DNA of 64,000 nucleotides from Bryocella elongata (GTDB lineage: Bacteria; Acidobacteriota; Terriglobia; Terriglobales; Acidobacteriaceae), in the NCBI RefSeq assembly GCF_900108185.1, contig NZ_FNVA01000006.1:186001-250000 (forward strand). Direction: 5' to 3'. The notes under the pieces were generated by a model. The model searched no databases. It saw only the letters and a program-made list of their open reading frames with translations, and was not told the DNA's origin. The position numbers were made by a program, and so were the translations under genes. This document shows, one piece after another, positions 56,649 through 64,000 of this stretch (position 1 is the first letter of the stretch; each line of letters starts with the position of its first letter).

Positions 56649-58985
56649 ATGAAACCCGTCCCCCGTCGAACACTGACCGCACCCATCCGCAGGGTGCGCT
56701 TCGTTTGGGTGGCGGTTTTCTTTTGCTTCTGGGGGCTGATGATCAGCCTGCGGCTCGGTTGGCTGCAGATCGTGCGTCACCACGAATTTGTGGAGCGCGC
56801 GGAGAAGCAGCAGCAGCGGACGTTTGAGGTCGCGCCGCGTCGCGGCGTGCTCTACGACCGCAACATGCGCGAGCTGGCGATGACCGTCCTGGTGGACAGC
56901 GTCTACGCTGTGCCAAGCGAGGTGGGCGACAACCGCGCCGCCGATGCTGCGATCCTGGCCAAGGTCATTCATCAGGATCCGCTCGATCACTTCACCACCG
57001 AGCAGGCCATGCTGGCGAGGATGAACGACTCGCACAACTTCGCATGGATCGCCCGCAAGCTGGATGCACCGACGGCACAACGGGTGCGCGAGCTGAACCT
57101 CAAGGGCATCTACCTGCAGAAGGAGTTCAAGCGCTTCTATCCCTCCGGGGATCTTGCGGCGCATGTGCTCGGTTATGTGGGCACGGACGATGATGGCCTC
57201 GGAGGCATGGAGCAGCAGTTCGACGACGAACTGCATGGCATGCCCGGCCACATGCTGACCGCCGTCGACGCCAAGCGGCACGTGCTGGGCTCGGTGGTCA
57301 GCGAGCCGATGCCGGGTGAGAACCTGGTTCTCACCATCGACTCCAACATCCAGTACATGGCGGAGAAGGCGCTCGACGCGCAGGTAGCCAAGTACAAGGC
57401 CGCGCACGGGACGCTAGTCGTGCAGGATCCGCACACCGGCCAGATTCTGGCGCTGGCGATCTCTCCACGGTTCAATCCCAACGATCAGCGGCATGTCGAT
57501 GCGGATGCGTTGACGGATCTTGCCGTGAGCGACGTGTATGAGCCGGGTTCGACGTTCAAGCTGGTGACGTACTCCGCTGCGCTCGACGCCGCAGGTGTGA
57601 AGCCGACGGACATGGTCGACTGCCAGGGCGGCTCCATGACGATGTATGGCCGCACGCTACACGACGACAAGAGCGACCACTACGGTGTAATCACGGTGCA
57701 GGCTGCGCTCGAGCACTCGAGCGACGTGGGCGCTGCGAAGATGGCGCTCAAGGTCGGCAACGACAAGTTTTACGACTACATGCGCAGCTTTGGCTTCGGC
57801 CAGCGTTCGGGCATCGAGCTGCCCAGCGAGACGCGAGGCCTGTTGCGTCCGACCAGGAAGTGGAGCGCCACCAGCGTGCTCTCGCTTGCGATTGGCCAGG
57901 AGGTCGGCGTCACGCCGGTTCAGCTGGTGTCGATGGTGAGCACACTTGCGAATGGGGGCACGTATCTTCCGCCGCGCCTGCTGATGCGCGAAGAGGACAA
58001 GGACCACGACGGGCATCTCGACCCGCAGCCCTTTCATCCTGAGACGTCGATCCCTTCTCAGCTGCCCGACGGCGCGCACCGCGTGATCCGTGAGAGTACA
58101 GCAGCGGAGATGCGGATGATGATGCACGGCATCGTCGTCGAGGGCACGGGACGCCCCGCTGCACTGAATGGCTACAGCGCCGCGGGCAAGACGGGGACGG
58201 CGGAGAAGATCGATCCCAAGACGCACACGTACTCGCACACCAAGCTGGTGGCGAGCTTCGCGGGCTTTGCCCCGGTCAACAACCCGGCGATCGCCGTGGC
58301 CGTCGTCATCGACACACCGACGGTCGGTTCGGGTTATGGCGGCGAGACCTCCGCGCCGGTGTTCAGCGTGGTCGCGCAGGAGATCCTCGAGTACCTGGGC
58401 GTGCCGCATGACGAGCCGCTGAAGTCGCAGAAGGAGTTGCTGGCAGCGAAGACCACGACCGAGCGAGAAGATTCGGGCGACGAGGTCGCGGACCTGTCGG
58501 CGATGTTCGACGACGTGAACAGCCTGCCGCAGGATGATCCTCTCCGTGCTCCGGCGACCGCAGCTGCGATGGCCGCGAATCGCGCCGCGGATGCTGCCGC
58601 CGATGCCGTGGCGCAGGAGAAGGCGGACCAGCGCGCGGCGAAGCACTCCGAGCTGTCCTCGCTCTCCGAGAAGGCGCTGGCGGTATTCCATGCTGGGCCA
58701 CGAGGCTTCGGTGCTGAGGGCTCGAGCCCCGATGCGAAGGTGCAGCCGGTGGCCGTGCAGGCGCAGGTGGAGACGCGGGGTAACGGCTCTGTCGTCGTCG
58801 ACGAGACGAAGCGCGTCGCGGTTCCACAGTTTGATGGCAAAGCGCTACGGCTGGTGGTGCAGCAGGCGGGAGCCCTGGGCCTCCGGGTACAGACGCTGGG
58901 CAGCGGCATGGCGCGCGAGCAGGCGCCTGCGCCCGGTACGATGGTGCCCGTCGGGACCGAGGTCGTCGTGCGTTTCGCACGCTGA
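56649..58985 (+). CDS. ftsI: peptidoglycan transpeptidase FtsI (PBP3-like) with PASTA domain
   Basis: 778 residues. One N-terminal membrane helix (FVWVAVFFCFWGLMISLRL), a dimerisation domain with RRGVLYDRN, then the transpeptidase with Ser301-Thr-Phe-Lys304, a Ser357-Ser-Asp359 motif and Lys514-Thr-Gly. The second motif is SSD rather than the usual SxN. After about residue 600 an Ala/Asp/Glu-rich linker of about 110 residues leads to one PASTA domain (about 718-776). It crosslinks septal peptidoglycan together with FtsW, which is not in the window. It is longer than E. coli FtsI (588). Confidence 0.95.
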   Translation: MKPVPRRTLTAPIRRVRFVWVAVFFCFWGLMISLRLGWLQIVRHHEFVERAEKQQQRTFEVAPRRGVLYDRNMRELAMTVLVDSVYAVPSEVGDNRAADAAILAKVIHQDPLDHFTTEQAMLARMNDSHNFAWIARKLDAPTAQRVRELNLKGIYLQKEFKRFYPSGDLAAHVLGYVGTDDDGLGGMEQQFDDELHGMPGHMLTAVDAKRHVLGSVVSEPMPGENLVLTIDSNIQYMAEKALDAQVAKYKAAHGTLVVQDPHTGQILALAISPRFNPNDQRHVDADALTDLAVSDVYEPGSTFKLVTYSAALDAAGVKPTDMVDCQGGSMTMYGRTLHDDKSDHYGVITVQAALEHSSDVGAAKMALKVGNDKFYDYMRSFGFGQRSGIELPSETRGLLRPTRKWSATSVLSLAIGQEVGVTPVQLVSMVSTLANGGTYLPPRLLMREEDKDHDGHLDPQPFHPETSIPSQLPDGAHRVIRESTAAEMRMMMHGIVVEGTGRPAALNGYSAAGKTGTAEKIDPKTHTYSHTKLVASFAGFAPVNNPAIAVAVVIDTPTVGSGYGGETSAPVFSVVAQEILEYLGVPHDEPLKSQKELLAAKTTTEREDSGDEVADLSAMFDDVNSLPQDDPLRAPATAAAMAANRAADAAADAVAQEKADQRAAKHSELSSLSEKALAVFHAGPRGFGAEGSSPDAKVQPVAVQAQVETRGNGSVVVDETKRVAVPQFDGKALRLVVQQAGALGLRVQTLGSGMAREQAPAPGTMVPVGTEVVVRFAR

Positions 58986-59046
58986 GTTGGTTCGCCTGGT
59001 GCTCAAGTAACAACACAGACCGCGCTTACCCATAGAATCGAAGGCG

Positions 59047-60597
59047 ATGCAGTGGACTGAAGCTATCGCGGATGTAACGACACTGGAGACGGCAGGCCCC
59101 TCGTCTGTCGCCGTGACGGGTGTGCAGTATGACTCGCGCCGTGTTGTCGCCGGTGACGTCTTTGTTGCGATGCGTGGCGGCACGACCGACGGCAATCGCT
59201 ATGTGGATGCGGCCATCGCGAAGGGGGCGAGCGCAATCGTCACCGATACGCGTGAGACGTTCAACGCGCTCAAGGTTGCGCATCCTGCACTGGCCTTGGC
59301 CCTGGTCGGCGAAGGACACACCGCGGGGCGTCGCGCGCTGGCGGAGATCAGTGCTGCAGTCTTTGGCCATCCGGAGCAGAAACTTGGCCTGATTGCCGTG
59401 ACGGGCACCAATGGCAAGACCACGACGACGCTCCTCACCGAACAGCTGCTGCGCAGCGTGGGCCGCAGGAGCGTGCTGATCGGGACGATCGAGGTGCATG
59501 TGGGCGATGAGGTTCGAGAGAGTCCGCACACCACACCGGAGTCGCGCGATGTGCTGGAGATCTTCGCGGAAGGTGTTGCCGCGGGCTGCACGGAAGCGGT
59601 GATGGAGATGAGCTCGCACGCTCTCGACCAGGAGCGTGTGTGGAAGCTTCCGGTCGACGTGGCGATCTTCACGAATCTCACGCAGGACCATCTCGACTAT
59701 CACGTAACGATGGAACGTTATGCGGCGGCCAAGGCCCGGCTCTTTGAGGGCGTGGGCGCACCGGCACCGCGGGTTGTGGTGCTCAATGCAGATGATCCTT
59801 ACTGCGCGCGCATGGCGCAGGCTCGCAGCGATACCGCGCAGGTGATGCGCTATGGCATCGAAGCATGGGTGGAGGCTGCGAACTATCGCGCGGTAGACGT
59901 GGAGCTGCACGCGGGGGAGACGAACTTCTTCCTCGCAACGCCCAAGGGGGCGGTCGAGATCACGATGCCGCTCACCGGGCGCGTGAATGTTTATAACTTC
60001 CTGGCCGCCGCCTGTGCTGCGATGGCGCGTGGCATGACGATGGAAGAGATCGCTGTCGCAGCGCCCACGCTGAAGCAGGTGCCGGGGCGCTTCGAGGTGG
60101 TGGCCGGTTCGCGCGAGGCAAACTTTACCGTCGTCGTGGACTACGCACACACGGATGATGCTCTGAAGAACCTGCTGATCCTCGCGCATGACCTGGTCTC
60201 ACCGCACGGTGGCAACGTGATCACGCTCTTCGGTTGCGGTGGGGATCGCGATCGTACGAAGCGCCCGAAGATGGGCCGCGTTGCTGCGGCAGAGAGCGAT
60301 CTTGTCGTCGTGACGAGCGACAACCCGCGCAGCGAGGATCCTTCGGCGATCATCCAGGAGATCGTCACCGGAATGATGATGGCGGATGGAAGCTATATGG
60401 GTGACTTTGTGGTCGAAGAAGATCGTCGCGCTGCGATCGAGGTCGCAATTCGTGCGGCGAAGCCGGGTGATATCGTGCTGCTGGCGGGCAAAGGCCACGA
60501 GAAGACGCAGATCTTCGCCGACCATACGGTGCCCTTTGACGATGTGGCCGAAGCGGCCCGCGTACTTGAGACCCTGCAGGGAGAACAGAACGCTTGA
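59047..60597 (+). CDS. murE: UDP-MurNAc-tripeptide synthetase
   Basis: 516 residues. It adds the third amino acid to UDP-MurNAc-L-Ala-D-Glu with ATP. The ATP motif GTNGKTTTTLL starts near residue 119, the central HLDYHVTMERYAAAKARLF segment carries the carbamylated Lys, and the substrate motif DNPRSE at 425-430 predicts meso-diaminopimelate as the added residue. Its TGA overlaps the TTG start of murF. Confidence 0.97.
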   Translation: MQWTEAIADVTTLETAGPSSVAVTGVQYDSRRVVAGDVFVAMRGGTTDGNRYVDAAIAKGASAIVTDTRETFNALKVAHPALALALVGEGHTAGRRALAEISAAVFGHPEQKLGLIAVTGTNGKTTTTLLTEQLLRSVGRRSVLIGTIEVHVGDEVRESPHTTPESRDVLEIFAEGVAAGCTEAVMEMSSHALDQERVWKLPVDVAIFTNLTQDHLDYHVTMERYAAAKARLFEGVGAPAPRVVVLNADDPYCARMAQARSDTAQVMRYGIEAWVEAANYRAVDVELHAGETNFFLATPKGAVEITMPLTGRVNVYNFLAAACAAMARGMTMEEIAVAAPTLKQVPGRFEVVAGSREANFTVVVDYAHTDDALKNLLILAHDLVSPHGGNVITLFGCGGDRDRTKRPKMGRVAAAESDLVVVTSDNPRSEDPSAIIQEIVTGMMMADGSYMGDFVVEEDRRAAIEVAIRAAKPGDIVLLAGKGHEKTQIFADHTVPFDDVAEAARVLETLQGEQNA

Positions 60598-61991
60598 AAC
60601 TTGCTCTTGGACAGATTGCGGACTGGATTCACGCTGAGGGCGACTTCGATGAGAGCGCCGAAGCCTTGGGCTACTCCATTGATTCACGCACGGTGAGCGC
60701 GGGCGACCTCTTCTTTGCGGTGCGCGGAGAGCGCGTCGACGGTCACGATTATGTGGAGTCCGCCCTGAACGATGGGGCCATCGCGGCAGTCGTCTCCATG
60801 CGCTGGCTGCGGCCGGGCACGGTCGATGAGGCGAGGCTGCTGCGTATCCCGGACTGTGATGACTGCATCCTGTTCGCATTGCAGAAGGTGGCCTGGAATG
60901 TGCGTCGTGCATGGGGTAAGCGAGTCATCGGCGTCACCGGTTCGGCAGGGAAGACGACGACGAAGGAGTGCATCGCGCAGGTGCTTGGCACGACCTTCAA
61001 CGTGTTGAAGACCGAGGGCAACTACAACAACCACTTCGGTGTGCCACTCACGCTGCTGCGTCTCGAACCGGAGCATGAGGTCGCTGTGCTCGAGATGGGC
61101 ATGAATCACGCGGGAGAGATCACAGCGCTGGCGAAGATTGCCGAACCCAACTGGGCTGTGGTGTCGAACGTCGGGCCGGTGCATCTCGAGTTCTTTCCCG
61201 AGGGCATCTCCGGCATCCAGAAGGCGAAGTATGAGCTGGTGCAGGCGCTGCCGCCGGATGGGATCGCGGTGTTGAATGGCGACGACCAGCGCGTCGCGGC
61301 GTTCGCTCGAGGGCTTGGCGAGCGGGCACTGATGTATGGCACGCATAACGGGGTGGGAGTGCGCGCGGTCAACATCGAAGATCGTGGCCTGCTGGGCACG
61401 GACTTCGAGGTCGAGCTCCGCGGCTTCGAGGCCGACCCCTGGCCGATGACGCTGCGGCTTCCTGGCCGTCACAACGTGCTGAATGCTCTGGCTGCGGTTG
61501 CTGTGGGTGTGCTCGCAGGCATCGAGCCGCTGGAATGCGTGAGCTCGTTGGAACAGATGGTGCCCGGTGAGAAGCGTGGCAACGTGATTGAGTTTCACGG
61601 TGCGCAGATCTTTAACGACACGTACAACTCCAACCCGCGCGCTCTGGAGGCGATGATTCGTGCCCTGGCCGTCTCGAATGCGAAGCGGCGCGTGCTGATC
61701 GCCGGGGAGATGCTGGAGCTGGGGCCGGAGGCTGCGAAGCTCCATGCCGAGTGCGGCCAGGCGGCGGCGGACGCTGGCATCGACGTTGTGATCGGGGTGC
61801 GCGGACTCGCGCGCGAGATCGTACACGCCGCAGCGGATGGTGGTGCGCGGGCGATGTTCGTCGAGACACCGGAGCAGGCCGGGGAGTGGCTACGCACCAA
61901 CGCGGGAGCTGGCGATGTGATCCTGCTCAAGGCCTCGCGCGGTGTGCGGCTGGAGCGGGCGCTGGACGCGCTGGCGCTAGGCCCTCACTAG
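60594..61991 (+). CDS. murF: UDP-MurNAc-tripeptide-D-Ala-D-Ala ligase
   Basis: 465 residues. It ligates D-Ala-D-Ala to the tripeptide precursor. GVTGSAGKTTTKECIAQVL is the ATP loop near residue 118, followed by EGNYNNHFGVPLTLL and the MGMNHAGEI segment, with NDTYNSNPRALEAM in the C-terminal domain. It starts with TTG at 60594, overlapping the murE stop by four bases, so translation is coupled. Confidence 0.97.
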   Translation: MKLALGQIADWIHAEGDFDESAEALGYSIDSRTVSAGDLFFAVRGERVDGHDYVESALNDGAIAAVVSMRWLRPGTVDEARLLRIPDCDDCILFALQKVAWNVRRAWGKRVIGVTGSAGKTTTKECIAQVLGTTFNVLKTEGNYNNHFGVPLTLLRLEPEHEVAVLEMGMNHAGEITALAKIAEPNWAVVSNVGPVHLEFFPEGISGIQKAKYELVQALPPDGIAVLNGDDQRVAAFARGLGERALMYGTHNGVGVRAVNIEDRGLLGTDFEVELRGFEADPWPMTLRLPGRHNVLNALAAVAVGVLAGIEPLECVSSLEQMVPGEKRGNVIEFHGAQIFNDTYNSNPRALEAMIRALAVSNAKRRVLIAGEMLELGPEAAKLHAECGQAAADAGIDVVIGVRGLAREIVHAAADGGARAMFVETPEQAGEWLRTNAGAGDVILLKASRGVRLERALDALALGPH

Positions 61992-62135
61992 GCTTCGACC
62001 GGGGCGAAGCTCGATGGAATTGCCGCTTCGCGCACCCCGGAAGACACGGGATTCACGGTTGCGCACAGCGTAAGATGGGCCTTGAGCGGCGGGTTCGTAC
62101 GCCGATTCGCCCATCCTTCCACTGAGGCCACTGCG

Positions 62136-63272
62136 TTGTTGTTCTGGCTGCTCTATCAGAAGCTCTTCCCTTACTTTCCGGTCTTCCGCATCTTCCGCTA
62201 CGTCACGTTTCGCTGCGTCTTCGCGAGCCTGACGGCGATGCTGATCGGCCTGCTGATTGGGCCGTTCGTCATCGAGCGCCTGCGTGAGTTTCAGATCGGC
62301 CAGTACATCCGCGAGGAGGGCCCGGAGAGCCACAAGAAAAAGGGTGGCACGCCCACCATGGGCGGCGTGCTGATCTGCATCTCCATCGTGATTCCCACGC
62401 TGTTGTGGAGCAACCTCGCAGACCCGTTTGTGTGGGTGGTGCTGGGTTCAACTCTGGCGTTTGCGGCAATCGGCTTTGCGGATGACTACATCAAGGTAGT
62501 GCATAAGCGGAACCTGGGGCTGACGTCGCGGCAGAAGCTGGCGCTGCAGTTCGTGGCCAGCCTCGCCGTAGCGCTCTCGCTGGTGTTCCTCGAAGAGCAG
62601 GGATCCTACTCGACGCGACTGATCGTGCCATTTGCGAAGCATCTTCGGCCGAATCTCATCATCGACTCGTTACGGCACGTGCCGCATTTGAGTGTGCTCG
62701 CCTTCATCCCGTTCATCGTCTTCGTGATGCTGGTCATTACGTTCAGCTCGAATGCGGTGAACCTTACGGATGGATTGGACGGCCTGGCGATCGGCTGCAC
62801 GATCATCGCGGCAGGAGCGCTCACGGTGCTGACGTACGTCAGCGGGCACGTGGTCTTTGCGGACTACCTGGAACTGCAGCGCATGCCCCAGGTGAGTGAG
62901 CTGACGATCTTCTGCGGAGCGATGGTGGGCGCCTCCATCGGCTTCCTTTGGTACAACGCGCATCCGGCCGAGATCTTCATGGGCGACGTAGGGTCGCTGA
63001 TGCTGGGCGGAGCGATTGCGACGGTGGCTGTGGTCATCAAGCAGGAGCTGCTGCTGCCGTTCATCGGCGGCGTGTTCATCATGGAGGCGGTGAGCGTGAT
63101 GCTGCAGGTGGGCAGCTACAAGCTTCGCGGCGGGAAGAGGATCTTCAGGATGGCGCCGATCCATCATCACTTCGAGCTGGGTGGATGGAGCGAGTCGAAG
63201 GTGATCGCGCGTTTCTGGATCCTGGCGCTGATCTTTGCGCTGTTTGCGCTGACGACGCTGAAGCTGCGGTAG
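62136..63272 (+). CDS. mraY: phospho-MurNAc-pentapeptide transferase
   Basis: 378 residues, about ten membrane helices. It transfers phospho-MurNAc-pentapeptide to undecaprenyl phosphate, giving lipid I. SHKKKGGTPTMGG, the FADDYIKV motif (catalytic Asp pair), NLTDGLDGLAIG and APIHHHFELGGWSE are conserved. The frame opens at TTG 62082, but alignment of LLFWLLYQKLF with the start of E. coli MraY favours the TTG at 62136. A 144-bp spacer follows murF. murD and ftsW, the usual next genes, are absent. Confidence 0.95.
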   Translation: MLFWLLYQKLFPYFPVFRIFRYVTFRCVFASLTAMLIGLLIGPFVIERLREFQIGQYIREEGPESHKKKGGTPTMGGVLICISIVIPTLLWSNLADPFVWVVLGSTLAFAAIGFADDYIKVVHKRNLGLTSRQKLALQFVASLAVALSLVFLEEQGSYSTRLIVPFAKHLRPNLIIDSLRHVPHLSVLAFIPFIVFVMLVITFSSNAVNLTDGLDGLAIGCTIIAAGALTVLTYVSGHVVFADYLELQRMPQVSELTIFCGAMVGASIGFLWYNAHPAEIFMGDVGSLMLGGAIATVAVVIKQELLLPFIGGVFIMEAVSVMLQVGSYKLRGGKRIFRMAPIHHHFELGGWSESKVIARFWILALIFALFALTTLKLR

Positions 63273-63289
63273 GGAACGACCCAAGCCAT

Positions 63290-63323
63290 GAGAAAGGCCC
63301 ACGCAAGAGCGTGGGCCTTTCTC
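63290..63323. terminator. bidirectional terminator after mraY
   Basis: A perfect 15-bp stem (63290-63304 with 63309-63323) and an AAGA loop between mraY and the convergent nupC-type gene. It ends the division cluster here. Confidence 0.85.
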
Positions 63324-63337
63324 GTTGACCTGTACTC

Positions 63338-64000
63338 TTACTTGATCAGCATGCTCACAATGCTTGCCGACATCAGGTTCGCCATGGTGCCGGCGAGCAT
63401 GGCTCGCATGCCCAGCTTGGCGAGTTCGTTGCGGCGGTTCGGGATGAGGGCTCCGATGCCGCCAATCTGCATGCCCACTGAGCCGAGGTTGGCAAAGCCG
63501 CACAGCGCGAAGGTGGTGATGGACAGCGTTCGCACGCTGATAGAACCCGCCTTCGCAAGCTCGCCCAACTGGTGGTAGGCGATGAATTCGTTCAGCACGG
63601 CACGGGTGCCGATGAGGTTGCCGACCAGCGGGGCCTCGTGCCAGGGAATGCCGATGAGCCAGGCGATGGGGGCGCATAGTGCGCCGAGGGCGTTGCCGAG
63701 GGAGTGCGGAAAGCGAATGTGTCCGTGTGCCCAGGTCCAGTCGGAGATGCCGAGCATGATGGCGTTGATGAGGCCGACGACGGCGAGGAAGCTGATGAGC
63801 ATGATGGCGACGTTCCAGGCGAGCTGGCCGCCGTCGATGGTGCCGCGGGCGACGGCTCCGATGAGGTTCTCGTTCTTGTGCTCCTCGTTCTCGGACATGT
63901 GGACGGTGCCCATCGTGGCGGGGACTTCGGTTTCGGGGACGAGCATTTTCGAGATGAGGATGGTGCCGGGGGCGGTCATGATGACGGCCGAGAGCAGGTC
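63338..64000 (-). CDS. NupC-type concentrative nucleoside transporter (5' part outside window)
   Basis: The C-terminal 220 residues are present, and the open frame continues past the window edge (DLLSAVIMTAPGTILISK). The GNLIGTRAVLNEFIAYHQL segment, ALCGFANLGSVGMQIGGIGAL and the NRRNELAKLGMRAMLAGTMANLMSA end are the CNT/NupC signature. It imports nucleosides with Na+ or H+. Nucleoside uptake would fit a purine- or pyrimidine-using lifestyle but is far from the catabolic island. Confidence 0.93.
   Translation of the reverse strand, partial: DLLSAVIMTAPGTILISKMLVPETEVPATMGTVHMSENEEHKNENLIGAVARGTIDGGQLAWNVAIMLISFLAVVGLINAIMLGISDWTWAHGHIRFPHSLGNALGALCAPIAWLIGIPWHEAPLVGNLIGTRAVLNEFIAYHQLGELAKAGSISVRTLSITTFALCGFANLGSVGMQIGGIGALIPNRRNELAKLGMRAMLAGTMANLMSASIVSMLIK

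Overview
The window looks like chromosomal DNA of an Acidobacteriota member of the Terriglobia type (Edaphobacter/Granulicella/Terriglobus-like). The evidence is a TIGR03435-family exported protein, a rpoB with the extended N-terminal region I associate with this group (from memory), GC-rich coding sequence, FecR-like and fasciclin envelope proteins, and many short palindromic intergenic repeats. The genus is an inference. No tRNA, rRNA, CRISPR array, intact insertion sequence or prophage was seen.

Layout. 0-4 kb: an AT-richer DUF2971 gene, a TIGR03435 protein, a DUF4097 exported repeat protein and, convergently, a short 6-phosphogluconate dehydrogenase. 4.3-15.9 kb: a scavenging/catabolic island. 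An NMT1/THI5-like lipoprotein and an amidase read leftward. A guanine-deaminase-like enzyme and a translationally coupled five-gene block (FAD oxidase, creatininase-family hydrolase, CocE/NonD hydrolase, ABC ATPase, ABC permease) read rightward, followed by DUF3891. An HpxZ/AtzH-like protein, an acetamidase/formamidase and a RidA protein read leftward. Together they look like uptake and stepwise C-N bond cleavage of an unidentified nitrogenous, probably cyclic, compound. 16-20 kb: a molybdopterin-fold/cytochrome c fusion, DUF2165, a small alpha/beta-barrel protein, a radical SAM protein and a Uma2 nuclease.

20-32.4 kb: rplA-rplJ-rplL-rpoB-rpoC with unusually long, structured spacers and no rplK in front of rplA; it ends at a strong terminator. 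32.7-36.3 kb: a PstS-like periplasmic protein, a porin and a chemoreceptor. 36.7-41.5 kb: two clear Flp-type pilin genes plus a degenerate pilin-like gene, an ArsB/NhaD transporter, an RDD membrane protein, a VOC protein and about 1 kb of strongly pyrimidine-skewed sequence without a convincing gene. 41.6-53.9 kb: a GAF/PAS hybrid histidine kinase, secreted and envelope proteins, a dicarboxylate symporter, an esterase, Dxs, a SRPBCC protein, a fasciclin protein and DUF2127.

54-63.3 kb: the start of the division and cell wall cluster, mraZ-rsmH-ftsL-ftsI-murE-murF-mraY, preceded by four tandem 10-bp boxes that look like the MraZ operator and closed by a bidirectional terminator. The window ends inside a nupC-type nucleoside transporter.
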